Source: Cervus elaphus
Lineage: Eukaryota > Chordata > Mammalia > Artiodactyla > Cervidae
DNA: 64,000 nt
Reading direction: 5' to 3'
NCBI RefSeq assembly: GCF_910594005.1
Contig: NC_057818.1
Location: forward strand, 59,532,001 to 59,596,000
Part shown: one piece after another, positions 22,800 to 33,446 of the stretch
Layout of the letters: every line of letters begins with the position of its first letter
Position numbering within the stretch: position 1 is the stretch's first letter
Made by a program: the position numbers and the translations under genes
Notes under the pieces: model-generated
Told to the model about the DNA's origin: nothing
The model's database searches: none
What the model saw: only the letters and a program-made list of their open reading frames with translations

Positions 22800-24540
22800 T
22801 GTGGCATTAAGTATAATCACAATGTGGTACAACCATCAGCAATTTTCATCGCTAGTTTTTTGGGTTTTTTTCCATCTTCCCCAACTGAAAAACTCTGCAT
22901 CCATTAAGCACTAATTCCTATCTCTTGGAAGTGGTTAAAAACACGATAATATAAAACACCAAACGACCCAAAAGATGTCAGCCATCAGTGTAAAATAGAG
23001 TAAATTCACCATGAATAAATACAGATTTGTCTGCTTTATAAATAAGGCCCTGGGGACAGTTAAATACCATCACTGTTATCATCACCTCACAGAGGCTGGT
23101 GGGACACCCAATTTCAAAATGGTGAAAGACATTCATTCAACACATCCTTATTAAATGGCTACTCCATAAACCAGACATGGTGCTGGTGTTGTAGAAACAC
23201 AAAAAATTCTTTACTTAAACTGAAGCCATATTCTGCAGGTAGAAAGGGAAACAGAATAAACAAGATAAGGAATAAAGTAGGCAGTTCAAACGTGACAGTG
23301 GTTTGAAGAAGCAAAGGAAGTAACAAGACGTAGAAGAAGTGATTCATTTGGAAGGATAAGACTCACTAATGAGATTTAATGACTTTGTTTAGGCTCCCTA
23401 GCCTAATGAACTGAGAATGAGAAATTTTAGACAGATCTTCTCTAATGAAACAAAGAACAGGAAAAGCAAAGGTGTTAAACACAGGAGCACAGAGGGTAAA
23501 GAGGGGCTTTCCAGGTGGTGCTTGTGGTACAGAACCTGCCTGCCAATGCAGGAGATGTAGGAGATGCACGTTCGATCCCTGGGTCAGGAAGATGCCCGGA
23601 GAAGGAAATGGCACCCCACTCCAGTATTCTTGCCTGGAGAATCTCACGGACAGAAGGGGCTGGCAAGCTACAGTCCATAGGGTTGCAAAGAGCTGGAAAT
23701 GACTGAAGTGACACATGCACACACACAGAAGGTAAGGAAGAGTCAAGGTAATGTCAGGATTTAAGATGTACAGAAGTACAACAGAATCTCAACTTCAGAA
23801 AGGATGTTAGGGATTTTCTTGGAGGGAAGATGGTTCTAGTGTCTCACACAAAAAGTGTGAACTTATTGGGAGTTGCCATGTAGACAGGTAAAATATATGG
23901 TAGCAGCAGGTGTATTAGACATTGTTATGGGACATGTCAACTGGGAGTCTCCACAGAGAACAAGGGCTTAATACATTTAAATAAAGTAAGGTTTTATAGT
24001 CTATGAGAGCAGAGGATGACAACAGAACCTTTGAAGCAGCTCAGAGTGGGAAAAAAGAAAAACAAACATAAATACATGTTAAGAGACCATGTCACCATGA
24101 GAAGAAAGGCTTCTGAGGTGTGGCTGGATGTCATAAGGGGAAATATTTTCCAGTGGGGCAGGAACATGTATGAGTCAGAAGATAATGATGAATTCAAAGT
24201 TTCCTCTTAGAAGCAAGACGCAGAAGAAGGAGTTTCATAGCAAGAGACATGAAAGGAACATAAACTCACACTCTGACAAATGATCAAGTATGGGAAGATT
24301 TGAAAATCCAAGCAAGACTGTTGGGGGTGACAGGGGGGAATGTTGACATCTAAGGAGAAATAAACAGGGATTCTTTCCAAGAAGAGATAAAGGGGTATAT
24401 TTTCCTTTAAATTCCCACACAGAAAAAGAGCTCTCATATGGAGAGAGGGATAAATGGAGGCTGTTTCTGTGTCCTCCCCACTGGGATGCCTTCTCTAAAG
24501 AACTGGAAGGTGATTTCCACAGCCTTGCCTATCTTGCTTC
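22800..24540 (-). other. intron of the ZNF649-like pseudogene
   Basis: Intronic sequence between the finger and KRAB-B exons, containing one Bov-tA copy (listed separately). No further exon was seen. Confidence 0.4.
23508..23705 (+). mobile_element. Bov-tA-type SINE
   Basis: Plus orientation: 'ctttccaggtggtgcttgtg' head, 'gttcgatccctgggtcagga' tRNA-like region, 'tattcttgcctggagaatct' body. Confidence 0.85.
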
Positions 24541-24555
24541 TTCTCTCTCACCTAC

Positions 24556-24651
24556 CTTGATGGGGGTGACTGGGAACTTCATTGTCTAAGGTCCATGGTG
24601 GTTCTTCTCATTCCAACTTGGAGAGTACATCAGGTTTGCTAACTTGATAGC
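24556..24651 (-). pseudogene. KRAB-B exon with stop codon (ZNF649-like)
   Basis: 96 bp with AG/GT boundaries (CCATGAACAG and GTAGGT). It reads GYQVSKPDVLSKLE then TGA (24608-24610), where relatives have Arg or Gly, then E-E-P-P-W. The boundaries and phase are still normal. Confidence 0.85.
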
Positions 24652-24923
24652 CTGTTCATGGGAAATGGCAGAAGACTCAGGCTCATCAGATGTCACCATG
24701 GATCTGTGATGCTGAGAACAGTACACTTTTTAGGGACTACACAATTTGTATGTTTGTAAATTAAAGGCTTTTCTCTAAAATGAGAAGAGAGTATACCTTC
24801 TCATCTGGGACAAGAGAAGAGACCAAAAATCTACCACTTCAGAGCACGACAGACACAACAAAGCTTTCAGAAGCCAAAGAAAGAAAAGGCACTGTCCAAG
24901 GGACCCAGGGCAGCTGTCCTCAC

Positions 24924-25050
24924 CCATGGACACCAGGTTGCTGTGGTTCTCCAGCGTCACGTCCCGGTACAGGGCCTTCTGAGCAGGGGCCAGGAGCTGC
25001 CACTCTTCCCACGTGAAGGCCACGGCCACATCCTCCAGCGTCAGTGATCT
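24924..25050 (-). pseudogene. KRAB-A exon (ZNF649-like), open
   Basis: 127 bp, acceptor TTGTTACAG, donor GTGAGG. It encodes R-S-L-T-L-E-D-V-A-V-A-F-T-W-E-E-W and LENHSNLVSM. The A box is essentially intact although the rest of the gene is dead. Confidence 0.88.
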
Positions 25051-25144
25051 CTGTAACAACACAGTTCTCTGTAATATGAGTGTTTGTCTTACTACTAAAA
25101 GGGAGGGTGTGAAATAATAGAGGTCTCTGTCCTTGGTTGTTGGC

Positions 25145-26040
25145 TCAGAGATCCTAAAACCCTTGTAGTCTCCTAAGTGGTAAAAGCACTAGGAAAATCT
25201 TTTGTTCTAATGTTTGTTCTTCAACTTCAGCCCTAATCTGACACTGACAACTCAGTTAGCATCAGGCTCCACAGACTAAAGGGCTCAGTCTCACAAGACT
25301 GCCTTCAGTTCAGACACCAGTCCAAAGTCCCAGGTTCCCTGCATCTGTGTCCAGCTTGGATACAATTCAGGGGTTCCCATAATTTCCCTGCTAAGGTTGG
25401 ATAAATTGCTAGAACAACCAACAGAACTGAGGACAATGTTATGCTTACCTTTATAGTTTATTATCAAGGATATAGGGTTTCCCGTGTGTGGCTCAGCTGG
25501 TAAAGAATCCGCCTGCAATGTGGAAGACCTGGGTTTGATCCCTGGGTTGGTAAGATCCCCTGGAAAAGGGAAAGGCTACCCACTCCAGGATTCTGGCCTG
25601 GAGAATTCCATGGACTGTATAGTTCATGGGGTTGCAAAGAGTTGGACATGACTGAGCAACTTTCACTTTCACTTTCATCAAGCATATAAATGAACACCCA
25701 CATGAAAAGGTACAGACAGCCAAGTGTAAAAGGGCCCTGAGTGCAAGGACCTCTTTCCCCATCGAGTTGGGATGAGTCACCCTCCCAGCACAGGGATTGG
25801 CCCACCTCCTTGGAAGCTTTCTGAACCCTGTTGGGATTTTTATGGTGGTTCCATTACACAGGAATGATTGATTAAACCCCTGCCTACTAGTGCAGAGTTC
25901 AATCTCCAGTTCCTTTCCTGTCTGCTGAGATCAGAGGGTAGAGCAGAACATTCCAGTCAAGGCTTGGTCTTTCTGGAATCAGCTCCCATCTTAAAGTTGT
26001 CTAGGGACCTGTCCTGAATCACCTCATTAGCATACACTCA
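25145..26040. mobile_element. ERV LTR-like sequence interrupted by a SINE
   Basis: Text such as 'aaacccttgtagtctcctaa' (about 25157) and 'cttggtctttctgg' (about 25965) recurs at 50290-50880, 51770-51860 and 58100-58310, showing a shared LTR-like family. A Bov-tA copy splits it at 25480-25665. Family not assigned. Confidence 0.45.
25480..25665 (+). mobile_element. Bov-tA-type SINE
   Basis: Plus orientation: 'gggtttcccgtgtgtggctc' head, 'gggtttgatccctgggttgg' core, 'gacatgactgagcaactttc' tail. Confidence 0.85.
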
Positions 26041-26204
26041 CAGATGGTTCAGAGGGGCTTGTTATGAATTAAAAAAAGGACACTCGTCTATTTCTCAGGA
26101 AATTCCAGATGTTTTAGAAACTCTCCCAAGAACCAGAGACAGAGACCAAGTATGTACAAAGACCAAATTTGTGACAATAAGTCCTTTTTGTAATTAAAGG
26201 CAAT

Positions 26205-26430
26205 ACAGGGGCTTCCCTCATGGCTCGACAGGTAAAGAATCCACCTGCAATGCAGGAGACACAGGTTGTTGACTGCAAGTTCATGTGCTAGATACAGAGT
26301 GAGGCCAAACCAAAATGTTGGAATTTGGAGCAGAGAGAGGTTTACTGCGGGGCCAAGGAAGGAGAATGGTGGCTTGTGCTAAAAAAAAGAAAAAAAAAAA
26401 AAAAAACCTGAACTCCCTGACGGTTTTGAG

Positions 26431-26461
<31 letters not shown>

Positions 26462-26945
26462 AATATTTATTTAATTTGGGTGCATCAGGTCTTAGTTGAG
26501 GCACGTGGGATCTTCATTGCAGCATGGGAGCTTAGTCACCATGCTTAGTTGAAGCATGTGGCCTCTTAGTTCCCTGACCAGGGATTGAACCTGCATTCCC
26601 CACGTTGGAAGGGAGACTCTTAACCACTGGCCCACCAGTGACGTCCCTGTTTGTTTTTAATTAATTAATTAATTTTGGGCTGCACTGGGCCCTTGTTGCT
26701 ATGTGCCGACTTTCTCTAGTTGCAGAGTGAGGGCAGCTCTTCACTGCAGTGCACCGGCTTCTCATTACGGTGGCTTCTCTTGTTGCGGAGCACCGGCTCT
26801 AGGCGCAAGGGCTTCAGTAGTTGAAGCTTGCCAGTTCAGTAGTCGCGGCACGCAGATATGTGGAGATCCTTCCAGACCAAGGATTGAACCTGTGTTCAGG
26901 CAGGAGGATTCTTATCCACTAGACCACCAGGTAACTCTGAGGAAG
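26205..26945. mobile_element. SINE cluster within LTR-like sequence
   Basis: A truncated Bov-tA head (26208-26265), then LTR-like text, A- and T-runs (26380-26406, 26439-26461), a CHR-type SINE in reverse (to about 26647) and a long CHR-family SINE in reverse (26655-26935). The LTR-like text resumes after 26936. Confidence 0.6.
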
Positions 26946-27469
26946 AGTTTTTAAAAGCAAAATTCGGGACGGGGTGGGGGGGCGGTTGGGGCGGGGAGCT
27001 ACAGGATAAGTGACTTTCTTCTGTTTGGTTGATGGTGAGGTAATGGAGAGTGTTCCAGGAATGTTGTGCTCAGCCAAAAGCTGAAAGGTATATTGTTATG
27101 TATATCCTTGGAGGAAGAACCAGGACCCCGCTTTATTGCTGCAATATTATTTCTTGACTGCTTTTCTGTTGTTACTGAGTTCCCTTACTTCCTTAATTAG
27201 AAAAACTATTTGAATCTGCCCTTTTAAACTCAAGGAAAGTCAAGGAGCCCGAAGCATTTTTCCTATGAACAGGAGGCTCCACAGGGTTCTGGTAGGTCTC
27301 AAAATACACACAACCATTCTTTCTGGGACAACATCATTAAGGCCTTAGCACTTCTGCTTTCATCTAAGATTATTGGGGGACAATTCTGGGGCATCTTTGT
27401 TCTGTTTTGTCATTTTTAATGTTCAGCCCCTTCTCTCTGTTCACCCCTCACCCTATCTCTGCATCTTAG

Positions 27470-27880
27470 TCCAAGCTTCTTCCAGCTGTAGCAGCAGTGG
27501 GCTGTGGTTGCCTGAGAAGGGGGGAGCAGCAGATTGGTCACATCCCGGGTCCTGGGAGCGAGTGAGCCATAGTAAGGTGAAAGTGAGTTTATTCAGAGAA
27601 ATACACATGCCCTAGGCAAGTGAGAGCAGCCTGGGGGTAGAGGGTTGTTAGTTTTTATGGGCTGAATAATTTCATAAGCTAACAAGTGGGAGGATTATTT
27701 AAACTATTTGTGGAAAAAAGCAGTTTTCAGGAATTGGGCCACCACCCACTTTTTGGTCTTTTATGGTCAACCTTGAAACTGTCCTGGCACTGGTGGGTGT
27801 GTTATTTAGCATGTTAATGTACTACAATGAGTGTATAATGAGGCTCAAGGTCTATGGGAAGTCGCATAGGCTAGTTGAAG
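27470..27880. mobile_element. LTR-like sequence, family not assigned
   Basis: 'gtgaaagtgagtttattcag' at about 27577 followed by a long A/T-rich block looks like a reverse LTR with a minus-strand poly-A context. Boundaries are unclear. Confidence 0.35.
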
Positions 27881-27946
27881 CCTTGTAGGTTCTAACCTGT
27901 TTATGTCATATCTTCAATGGCTGTTGTCATTCTTGTAATGGCTGTG

Positions 27947-28430
27947 TTGTAGGAAGGGGGACCCCTTCCAGGGCCCGAAACTGGGCTCTTGTCTAGCCCA
28001 GTTTCGGAAATGAATTGTCCGAGGAGACACATGTGCTGACAAAGCAAGAGATTTTATTGGAAAGGGCACCCCGGGGGAGAGCAGGAGGGTCAGGGAACCC
28101 AGGAGAACTGCCCTGCTGCGTGGCTTGCAGTCTCAGTTTTATGGTGATAGGATTAGTTTCCAGGTGGTCTTTGGCCAATCATTCTAATTCAGAGTCTTTC
28201 CTGGTGGCAAACGCATCGCTCAGGCAAGATGGATGCTAGCGAGAGGGATTCTGGGAAGTGGACGGACACGCAGTGTCTTCTTTCGACCTTTCCCGAACTC
28301 TTCCAGTTAGTGGTGGCTTATTAGTTCCGTATTCCTTATCAGGATCTCCTGTCATAAAACAGCTCATGCAAATTGTTACTATGGTGCCTGGTCAGGGTGG
28401 GTGGTTTCAATCAGCATGCTTCCCCTAACA
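27947..28430 (-). mobile_element. solo LTR of an endogenous retrovirus with 6-bp target duplication
   Basis: A 484-bp block with LTR-type ends (TGTAGG at the left, CCTAACA at the right) is flanked by the direct repeat GCTGTG at 27941-27946 and 28431-28436. A 6-bp duplication is typical of class II (betaretrovirus-like) ERVs. CCAATAAAATC on the minus strand (about 28050) is the likely poly-A signal, placing the LTR on the minus strand. Its CpG content is higher than its surroundings, which suggests a fairly young insertion. No internal viral genes are present. Confidence 0.75.
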
Positions 28431-28789
28431 GCTGTGCCTTGCCCCCTTCCATCCTGTCACACTTTGGCAGAGACAAATCAAGTGTTCCTTACAAATTTTT
28501 AGGACACTGTAAGTGTAAGTCAGCTGTCACTTTACAGATATGTCCCCCAAAGCTATTAAAACTATCCTATCCAGCAGGAATTGCTATAATTTTTAAGATT
28601 AAGAAGTAAAATCTGAGAATTGGCTGTCAAAAAAATGGGCCTGCTTTCAGTTAAAAATGCAGTTTAGTGTCTTTTCATGTTAATTGGCTATTCAGAATCA
28701 TGTCTTCTGTGGATATTTACCTATTGATTTTTACTCTGTTGTCATTTTCCTATTGATCTGTTGACTGAAAGGCACACAAAATAACAGTT

Positions 28790-28975
28790 GTGAGCTTAAA
28801 GTTTTATTCAGGTTCTTGCTAAGGACCACAGCCACCCAGTTAGTGTAAGCATATGGGTTAGGGAGAGTCCTCAAAGAAAGAGAACCAGGTGTGGCTTTCT
28901 TGACATGAGAGAACCCATTTTAGCCTAAGCTGTTTTGTCATCTAAGCCTGGCCATAATTCTTGCCCTTAAAGAGT
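28790..28975 (-). mobile_element. LTR-like fragment
   Basis: 'gagcttaaagttttattcag' (about 28791-28810) is a typical reverse LTR poly-A region. The rest is truncated; a SINE follows at 29005. Confidence 0.4.
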
Positions 28976-29004
28976 CTCCATAATCAATGATCTTAAGGGA
29001 AGAA

Positions 29005-29225
29005 AGGGGCTTCCCAGGTAACTCAGTGGTAAAGAATCCACCTGCCAATGCAGGAGCCACAGGAGATGTGGGTTCGATCTCTGAGTCAGGAAGATCACCT
29101 GGAGAAGGGAATGGCAGCCCACTCCATTGTTCTTGCCTGGAGAATTCGATGTAGCCTGGTGGGCTACAGCCCGTGGAGTCGCAGAGAACTGGATGCCACT
29201 AAGCAGCTAAACTTTCACTTTCACC
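29005..29225 (+). mobile_element. Bov-tA-type SINE
   Basis: Plus orientation: 'gggcttcccaggtaactcag' head, 'gggttcgatctctgagtcag' core, BovA-type body. Confidence 0.85.
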
Positions 29226-29269
29226 AGGTGAAGGACCAAATTGACGATCTTGACCCTCTGACTTCAATC

Positions 29270-29520
29270 TACTAAAGCTGGACACTCAACTTTTGCCCAG
29301 TTTTATATTGAATTCTCTGTTCAAGCCCCTTCATGAACATGCATGTGCCCTTAGCTTAAAACTTCTTCACTTTTGCGGTTCCCAGGAGCCACTGCTTTGG
29401 GAAAGATCCCTGGTGTTCTTACTTGCTGCAAGTAATAAACCCTTCCTTCTTCCATTCTTTGGCTTGGTTGTGCCTATTGGCTTGACACCCACCAAGAGGT
29501 GAACCCAGTTTTGGGATGAC
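29270..29520 (+). mobile_element. LTR 3' part
   Basis: AATAAA at about 29433 is followed by 'cccttccttcttccattctttggc', the usual poly-A region of gammaretrovirus-like LTRs. The 5' part is missing or displaced. Confidence 0.5.
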
Positions 29521-29854
29521 ATTAGCTCTGAGGAAATTGCTCTGAAAAGGTAAGGGGGAAGCCCATTTATATATGCTTTCTGGATAGGAAATACCTGCAG
29601 TTAGGCATACATCTTGGTAAAAGATTTACTGCTAATCATAAAGGAAAAAAAAAAGTCTCAAGTTAATCTTTTTAAGGCTTATCTCTGTATGCGACGATGC
29701 TAGAATCCAGTGTCACTAAAAAATTCTTCCTGTGATATACATCTAATGATCTGTGAGGCTGTCTATTCACTTGCATTCTAAGCACAGAATGCCTGTTGTT
29801 TTCTATTTAAATTCCTCTCAGTGCAGTCAGTAAGTGCAGTGGGTTACAACTTAA

Positions 29855-30285
29855 GTGTAAGTGTTAGTTGCTCAGTCGTGCCTGACTCTTTGCGACCCCA
29901 TGGACTGCAGCCCACCAGGCCCCTCTGTCCATGAGATTTTCCAGGCAAGGATACTGGAGAGGGTTGCCATTTCCTTCTCCAGGGGATCTTCCCAACCAGG
30001 GATCGAACCTGGGTCTCCTGCACTGCAGGCAGATTCTTTACCAACTGAGCTACAAGGGAAAAGAAAAGAAAAGTGAAGTCGCTCAGTCTTGTCCAACTCT
30101 TTGCGACCCTGTGGACTGTAGCCTACAAGGTTCCTCCGTCCATGGGATTCTCCAGGCAAGAATACTGGAGTGGGTTGCCATTTCCTTCTCCAGGGGATCT
30201 TCCCAACCCAGGGATCGAACTGGAGTCTCCTGCATTGCAGGCAGATGCTTTACCCTCTGAGCCACCAGGGAAGCCCCCTGTTAAA
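29855..30285 (-). mobile_element. two adjacent Bov-tA/BovA SINE units
   Basis: Two reverse units, each with 'ctttgcgacccc(t)gtggact' and a 'ggcagat...tttaccnnctgagc' end (30025-30048, 30240-30262). They are joined by an AAAAG-rich linker. Confidence 0.8.
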
Positions 30286-30289
30286 ACTG

Positions 30290-31860
30290 GACAGTGAGCA
30301 ACCCTCTTTGTCTTAATGATCTTAATTTTTCTGTACCCACAGATTCATAAGAGTTTTTTTATATACTCTAAGTTTTCATCTTTTTCAGTTAAGTACTGAG
30401 ACATAGTTTCCCAGTCTGTGTATTGTTCTTTAAGGTTTGTGGTTTTTGTGTGTGTGTGTGTGTGTGTGTCTGTTTTATTTTAATGTAAAATGTGCTTGAA
30501 AAGGAAACCAGAGTCAAGCTCCTTGTAACTTAAGAGTTTAATTCCCATTTAAGAAAAAAATTGAGATTTTGCATTACATTCTAGAAGGGAATTAATAAAA
30601 ACATCTCTAAAGTTTGGTTTATGCTCTTTCAAAAGGAAGTGCATCTTGTGCTGTATGGGGGAAGTAGGAAATATTTTATTTGTCCTTAGGAACAAACCAC
30701 ACATCCAATTAGGCAATACCGGGACTCAAGCTAATATTTAATTTTATCTTCTGACACCAGGGACTTTATCTCAAACTGTTCAGAATTCAAAGAGGGTATA
30801 TAAAACCTATGAATAGTCATCATCTTCAAACCCTAAATATCTGGCTGGTTTAGAAGAATATTATAAAGATGATGATTTCTACTGTATTTCACCCAATTTA
30901 AGATACCTTTGGTTGTATGATACACTAATATTTTATGTACCCAGTTCTCCATTTAAATATGTCAAGCAATCAACTGTGTGCTGCATTTTAACTTCAGTGT
31001 TATTAATACACAGGACAATTTTTCCATCTTCGGATCAATGCAAACAAAAGTTTTACTCAAGAAAGACTCAGAAATTTCCAGGCCCACTTACTAATAAAGC
31101 ATACAGTGGGGCATGGTAGAGGTGGCAAGATATTGAGTCATAAGATTTTTTTTACTAAAAGAATGAACCATGTAGTTCAGTTATAATTCATGTAGTATTA
31201 TGATGATACAAAGACTCAGTGCAGATATTCTGTGGTAAAATTTTGTGACATTTAAGCGCATGAACTAGGGAGTCACAATCGTTAATGCTCACACACACAA
31301 TTCCCAAATACAAAAATCATGTTATTATTAAAATAGGTACACAACACTTACATATTTTCACATGGTTCTGATATAATTTTTGCTTTGTTTTCTAACTACT
31401 GTATTTATTTACATATTTAATAATTTCTATAATGCTGTGTATTATGTCAAAATTACAGGAAATTAATTCCCTCATAAATGATACCATGAAAGCATGACTA
31501 AATGTCAATTCTCTGTAGCTGAATTTCATACTGACAACATCCCCACCATTAATACATACACAGAAGTTCCTATTTGTTCCCTCTAGCCTACATTCAATTG
31601 ACATTTATCGGGAAAGATATTTCCTCCTGTCTAGCATTCTATGCAATACCATTGTCTGATAAAAGTAACATAGTATGAATCTGAAAAGCACCCAAATCTG
31701 CTTCAGTTTTAAGGTTTCACTCCTACACATAGGAGTGAAATTACTCTGGAGTATAATGAGCTATTTCCTTTTAATGACAACTTTTGGATATTGACTTTCT
31801 TCATGACTTCTCTCGATGAGTTTTCTGATGTAAAATGAGGCTAAATTTGTGGGAGAAAGT
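30290..31860. other. 3' flank of gene C
   Basis: AT-rich, with a (GT)n microsatellite at about 30448-30470. No gene is supported. The first part of the true 3' UTR of gene C probably lies just left of 31864. Confidence 0.4.
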
Positions 31861-31863
31861 TTT

Positions 31864-33446
31864 CTAGCACTCACTGCATCTGTAAGGTTTCTCACCTGTG
31901 TGAGTTCTTTGATGTATAATAAGATGTGACTTCTGGGCAAAAGATTTCTGACACTCATGGCATTCGTGGGGTTTTTCTCCCATATGTGTTTTCTGATGTA
32001 AAACAAGGTTAAACTTCATAGGGAAAGTTTTCCCACATTCACTGCATCCATAGAGTTTCTCTCTTGTATGGATTCTCTGATGAATGATGAGGCTAAACTT
32101 GTGAGAGAAAGTTTTCCCACATTCATGGCATTGATAAGGCTTCTCTCCAGAGTGAATTCTCTGGTGAATAAGGAGATACGACTTCCGGCTGAAGGCTTTG
32201 TGGCATTCACTGCACTCGTAGGGTTTCTCTCCTGTGTGAGACCTCTGATGAATAGTGAGATGTGACTTCTGGGTGAAAGCTTTCTGACACAGATGGCATT
32301 CATAGGGTTTCTCACCTGTATGAGTTCTTTGGTGCAGGATGAGACTAAATTTGATGGAGAATGTTTTTCCACATTCTTTGCATCCATAGGGCTTCTCTCC
32401 TGTATGAGTTCTCCAGTGAGTGTTGAGGAGTGACTTTACACTAAAGCCTTTTCCACATTCACTGCAATTATAAGGTGTCTCTCCTGTGTGAGTTCTCTGA
32501 TGTCTGATGAGCTCAGATCTCTGGATGAAGGCTTTCCCACATTCACTGCATCCATAAGGTTTTTCCCCTGTATGTGTTTTTTGATGTAAAATGAGGCTAA
32601 ACTTAAGGGGAAATGTCTTTCCGCATTCATGGCAACCATAGGGTTTCTCTCCCGTGTGAGATCTCTGATGAATAATGAACTGTGACTTATTGATGAAGCT
32701 TTTCTGACATTCATCACATCTGTAGGACTTCTCTCCTGTATGTGTTCTTCGATGTAATGTGACTTGTGACTTATCACTGAAGCCTTTCTGACACACGCGG
32801 CACTCAAACCATTTCTCTCCTGTGTGAGTTCTCTGGTGCTTATTAAGGCATAACTTAGCAGTAAAAGCTTTCCCGCATTTGTTGCACTCATAGGGCTTCT
32901 CTCTTGTGTGGGTTCTCTGGTGTAAAATGAGATGGGACTTCCGGCTGAAGGCTTTCTGACACCTACTGCACCCATAGGGTTTCTCTCCAGTGTATGTTCT
33001 CTGATGCTTAATGAGGTCTGACTTCTGGGGAAAGGCTTTCACACAGTCAATGCAGCTGTAGTGTTTCTCTGCCATTTGAGTTTTCCAGTGTTTAATAAGC
33101 TGTGACTTATGGCTGAAAGCTTTCATGTGTTCACTATATTCGTTGTATTTTTGTCTATTAAGAATTTTCTCATGCTTAGTATAAAGAAATAACTTGTCAT
33201 ATTGATTAAATCCAACTTCATTTCTTGCATAGCTTTTATTCTGAGTAATACACTCTAGATTGGGTTTCAAGTATTTCCCAAGTATGTCAGGTGTATGAGA
33301 TACTTGTGCTAAAGAAACTTCAAGGTTTAAGCTCAGAGAAGATACTTTTCCAAATGCATTATCTCTGTGGTGACTCTCCGTAGTTTCCAGGTTGCCATGG
33401 TTTACTTCATGCCAGTCTCTGTAATTATCAACTTGCCAGGTGTCTT
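31864..33446 (-). CDS. finger exon of gene C
   Basis: Acceptor CTGTTTCTAG, opening E-D-T-W-Q-V-D. The spacer has two degenerate modules (Y..Y...KAFSHKSQLIKHW and CIDCVKAFPQKSDLIKH, the latter with final His changed to Tyr). Thirteen regular 28-residue fingers run from CSRCQKAFSRKSHL to CHECQKSFAQKSHL, with TGEKP linkers. After CSEC a TAG replaces the next residue; the frame beyond still reads KTFSHKFSLILHQKTH (31863-31805), so a whole finger was lost at the C terminus. The 549-codon frame begins upstream of the splice acceptor, so its first 22 codons are intronic. Confidence 0.88.

Larger units (their letters stand above)
20859..25050 (-). pseudogene. ZNF649-like KRAB zinc-finger pseudogene
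   Basis: Minus-strand exons: KRAB-A 24924-25050, KRAB-B 24556-24651, finger exon 22462-20859. KRAB-A is open (SLTLEDVAVAFTWEEW). KRAB-B has TGA at 24608-24610, and the finger exon has TGA 22263-22265, TAG 22173-22175 and TGA 21861-21863, all in one frame. Several fingers have also lost Cys or His ligands, so decay is long-standing. Assignment to ZNF649 rests on recalled features: LKSYLDVTNQNRS before the fingers, KKEPAEFNGDG, FLKKSQL.EHKRIHTGKKPHG, and the tail DSVKVE..P with GKNPVNIVTV. The farther tail (LHISGLPAGRNVVL) also resembles ZNF350, a close relative, so an ancestral or converted ZNF649/ZNF350 copy is possible. No start exon or CpG promoter was found. Confidence 0.82.

Noticed and set aside
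32016..32975. Minus-strand frames of 123 and 179 codons within the gene C finger exon
   Set aside because: Shadows of the finger repeats in another frame.
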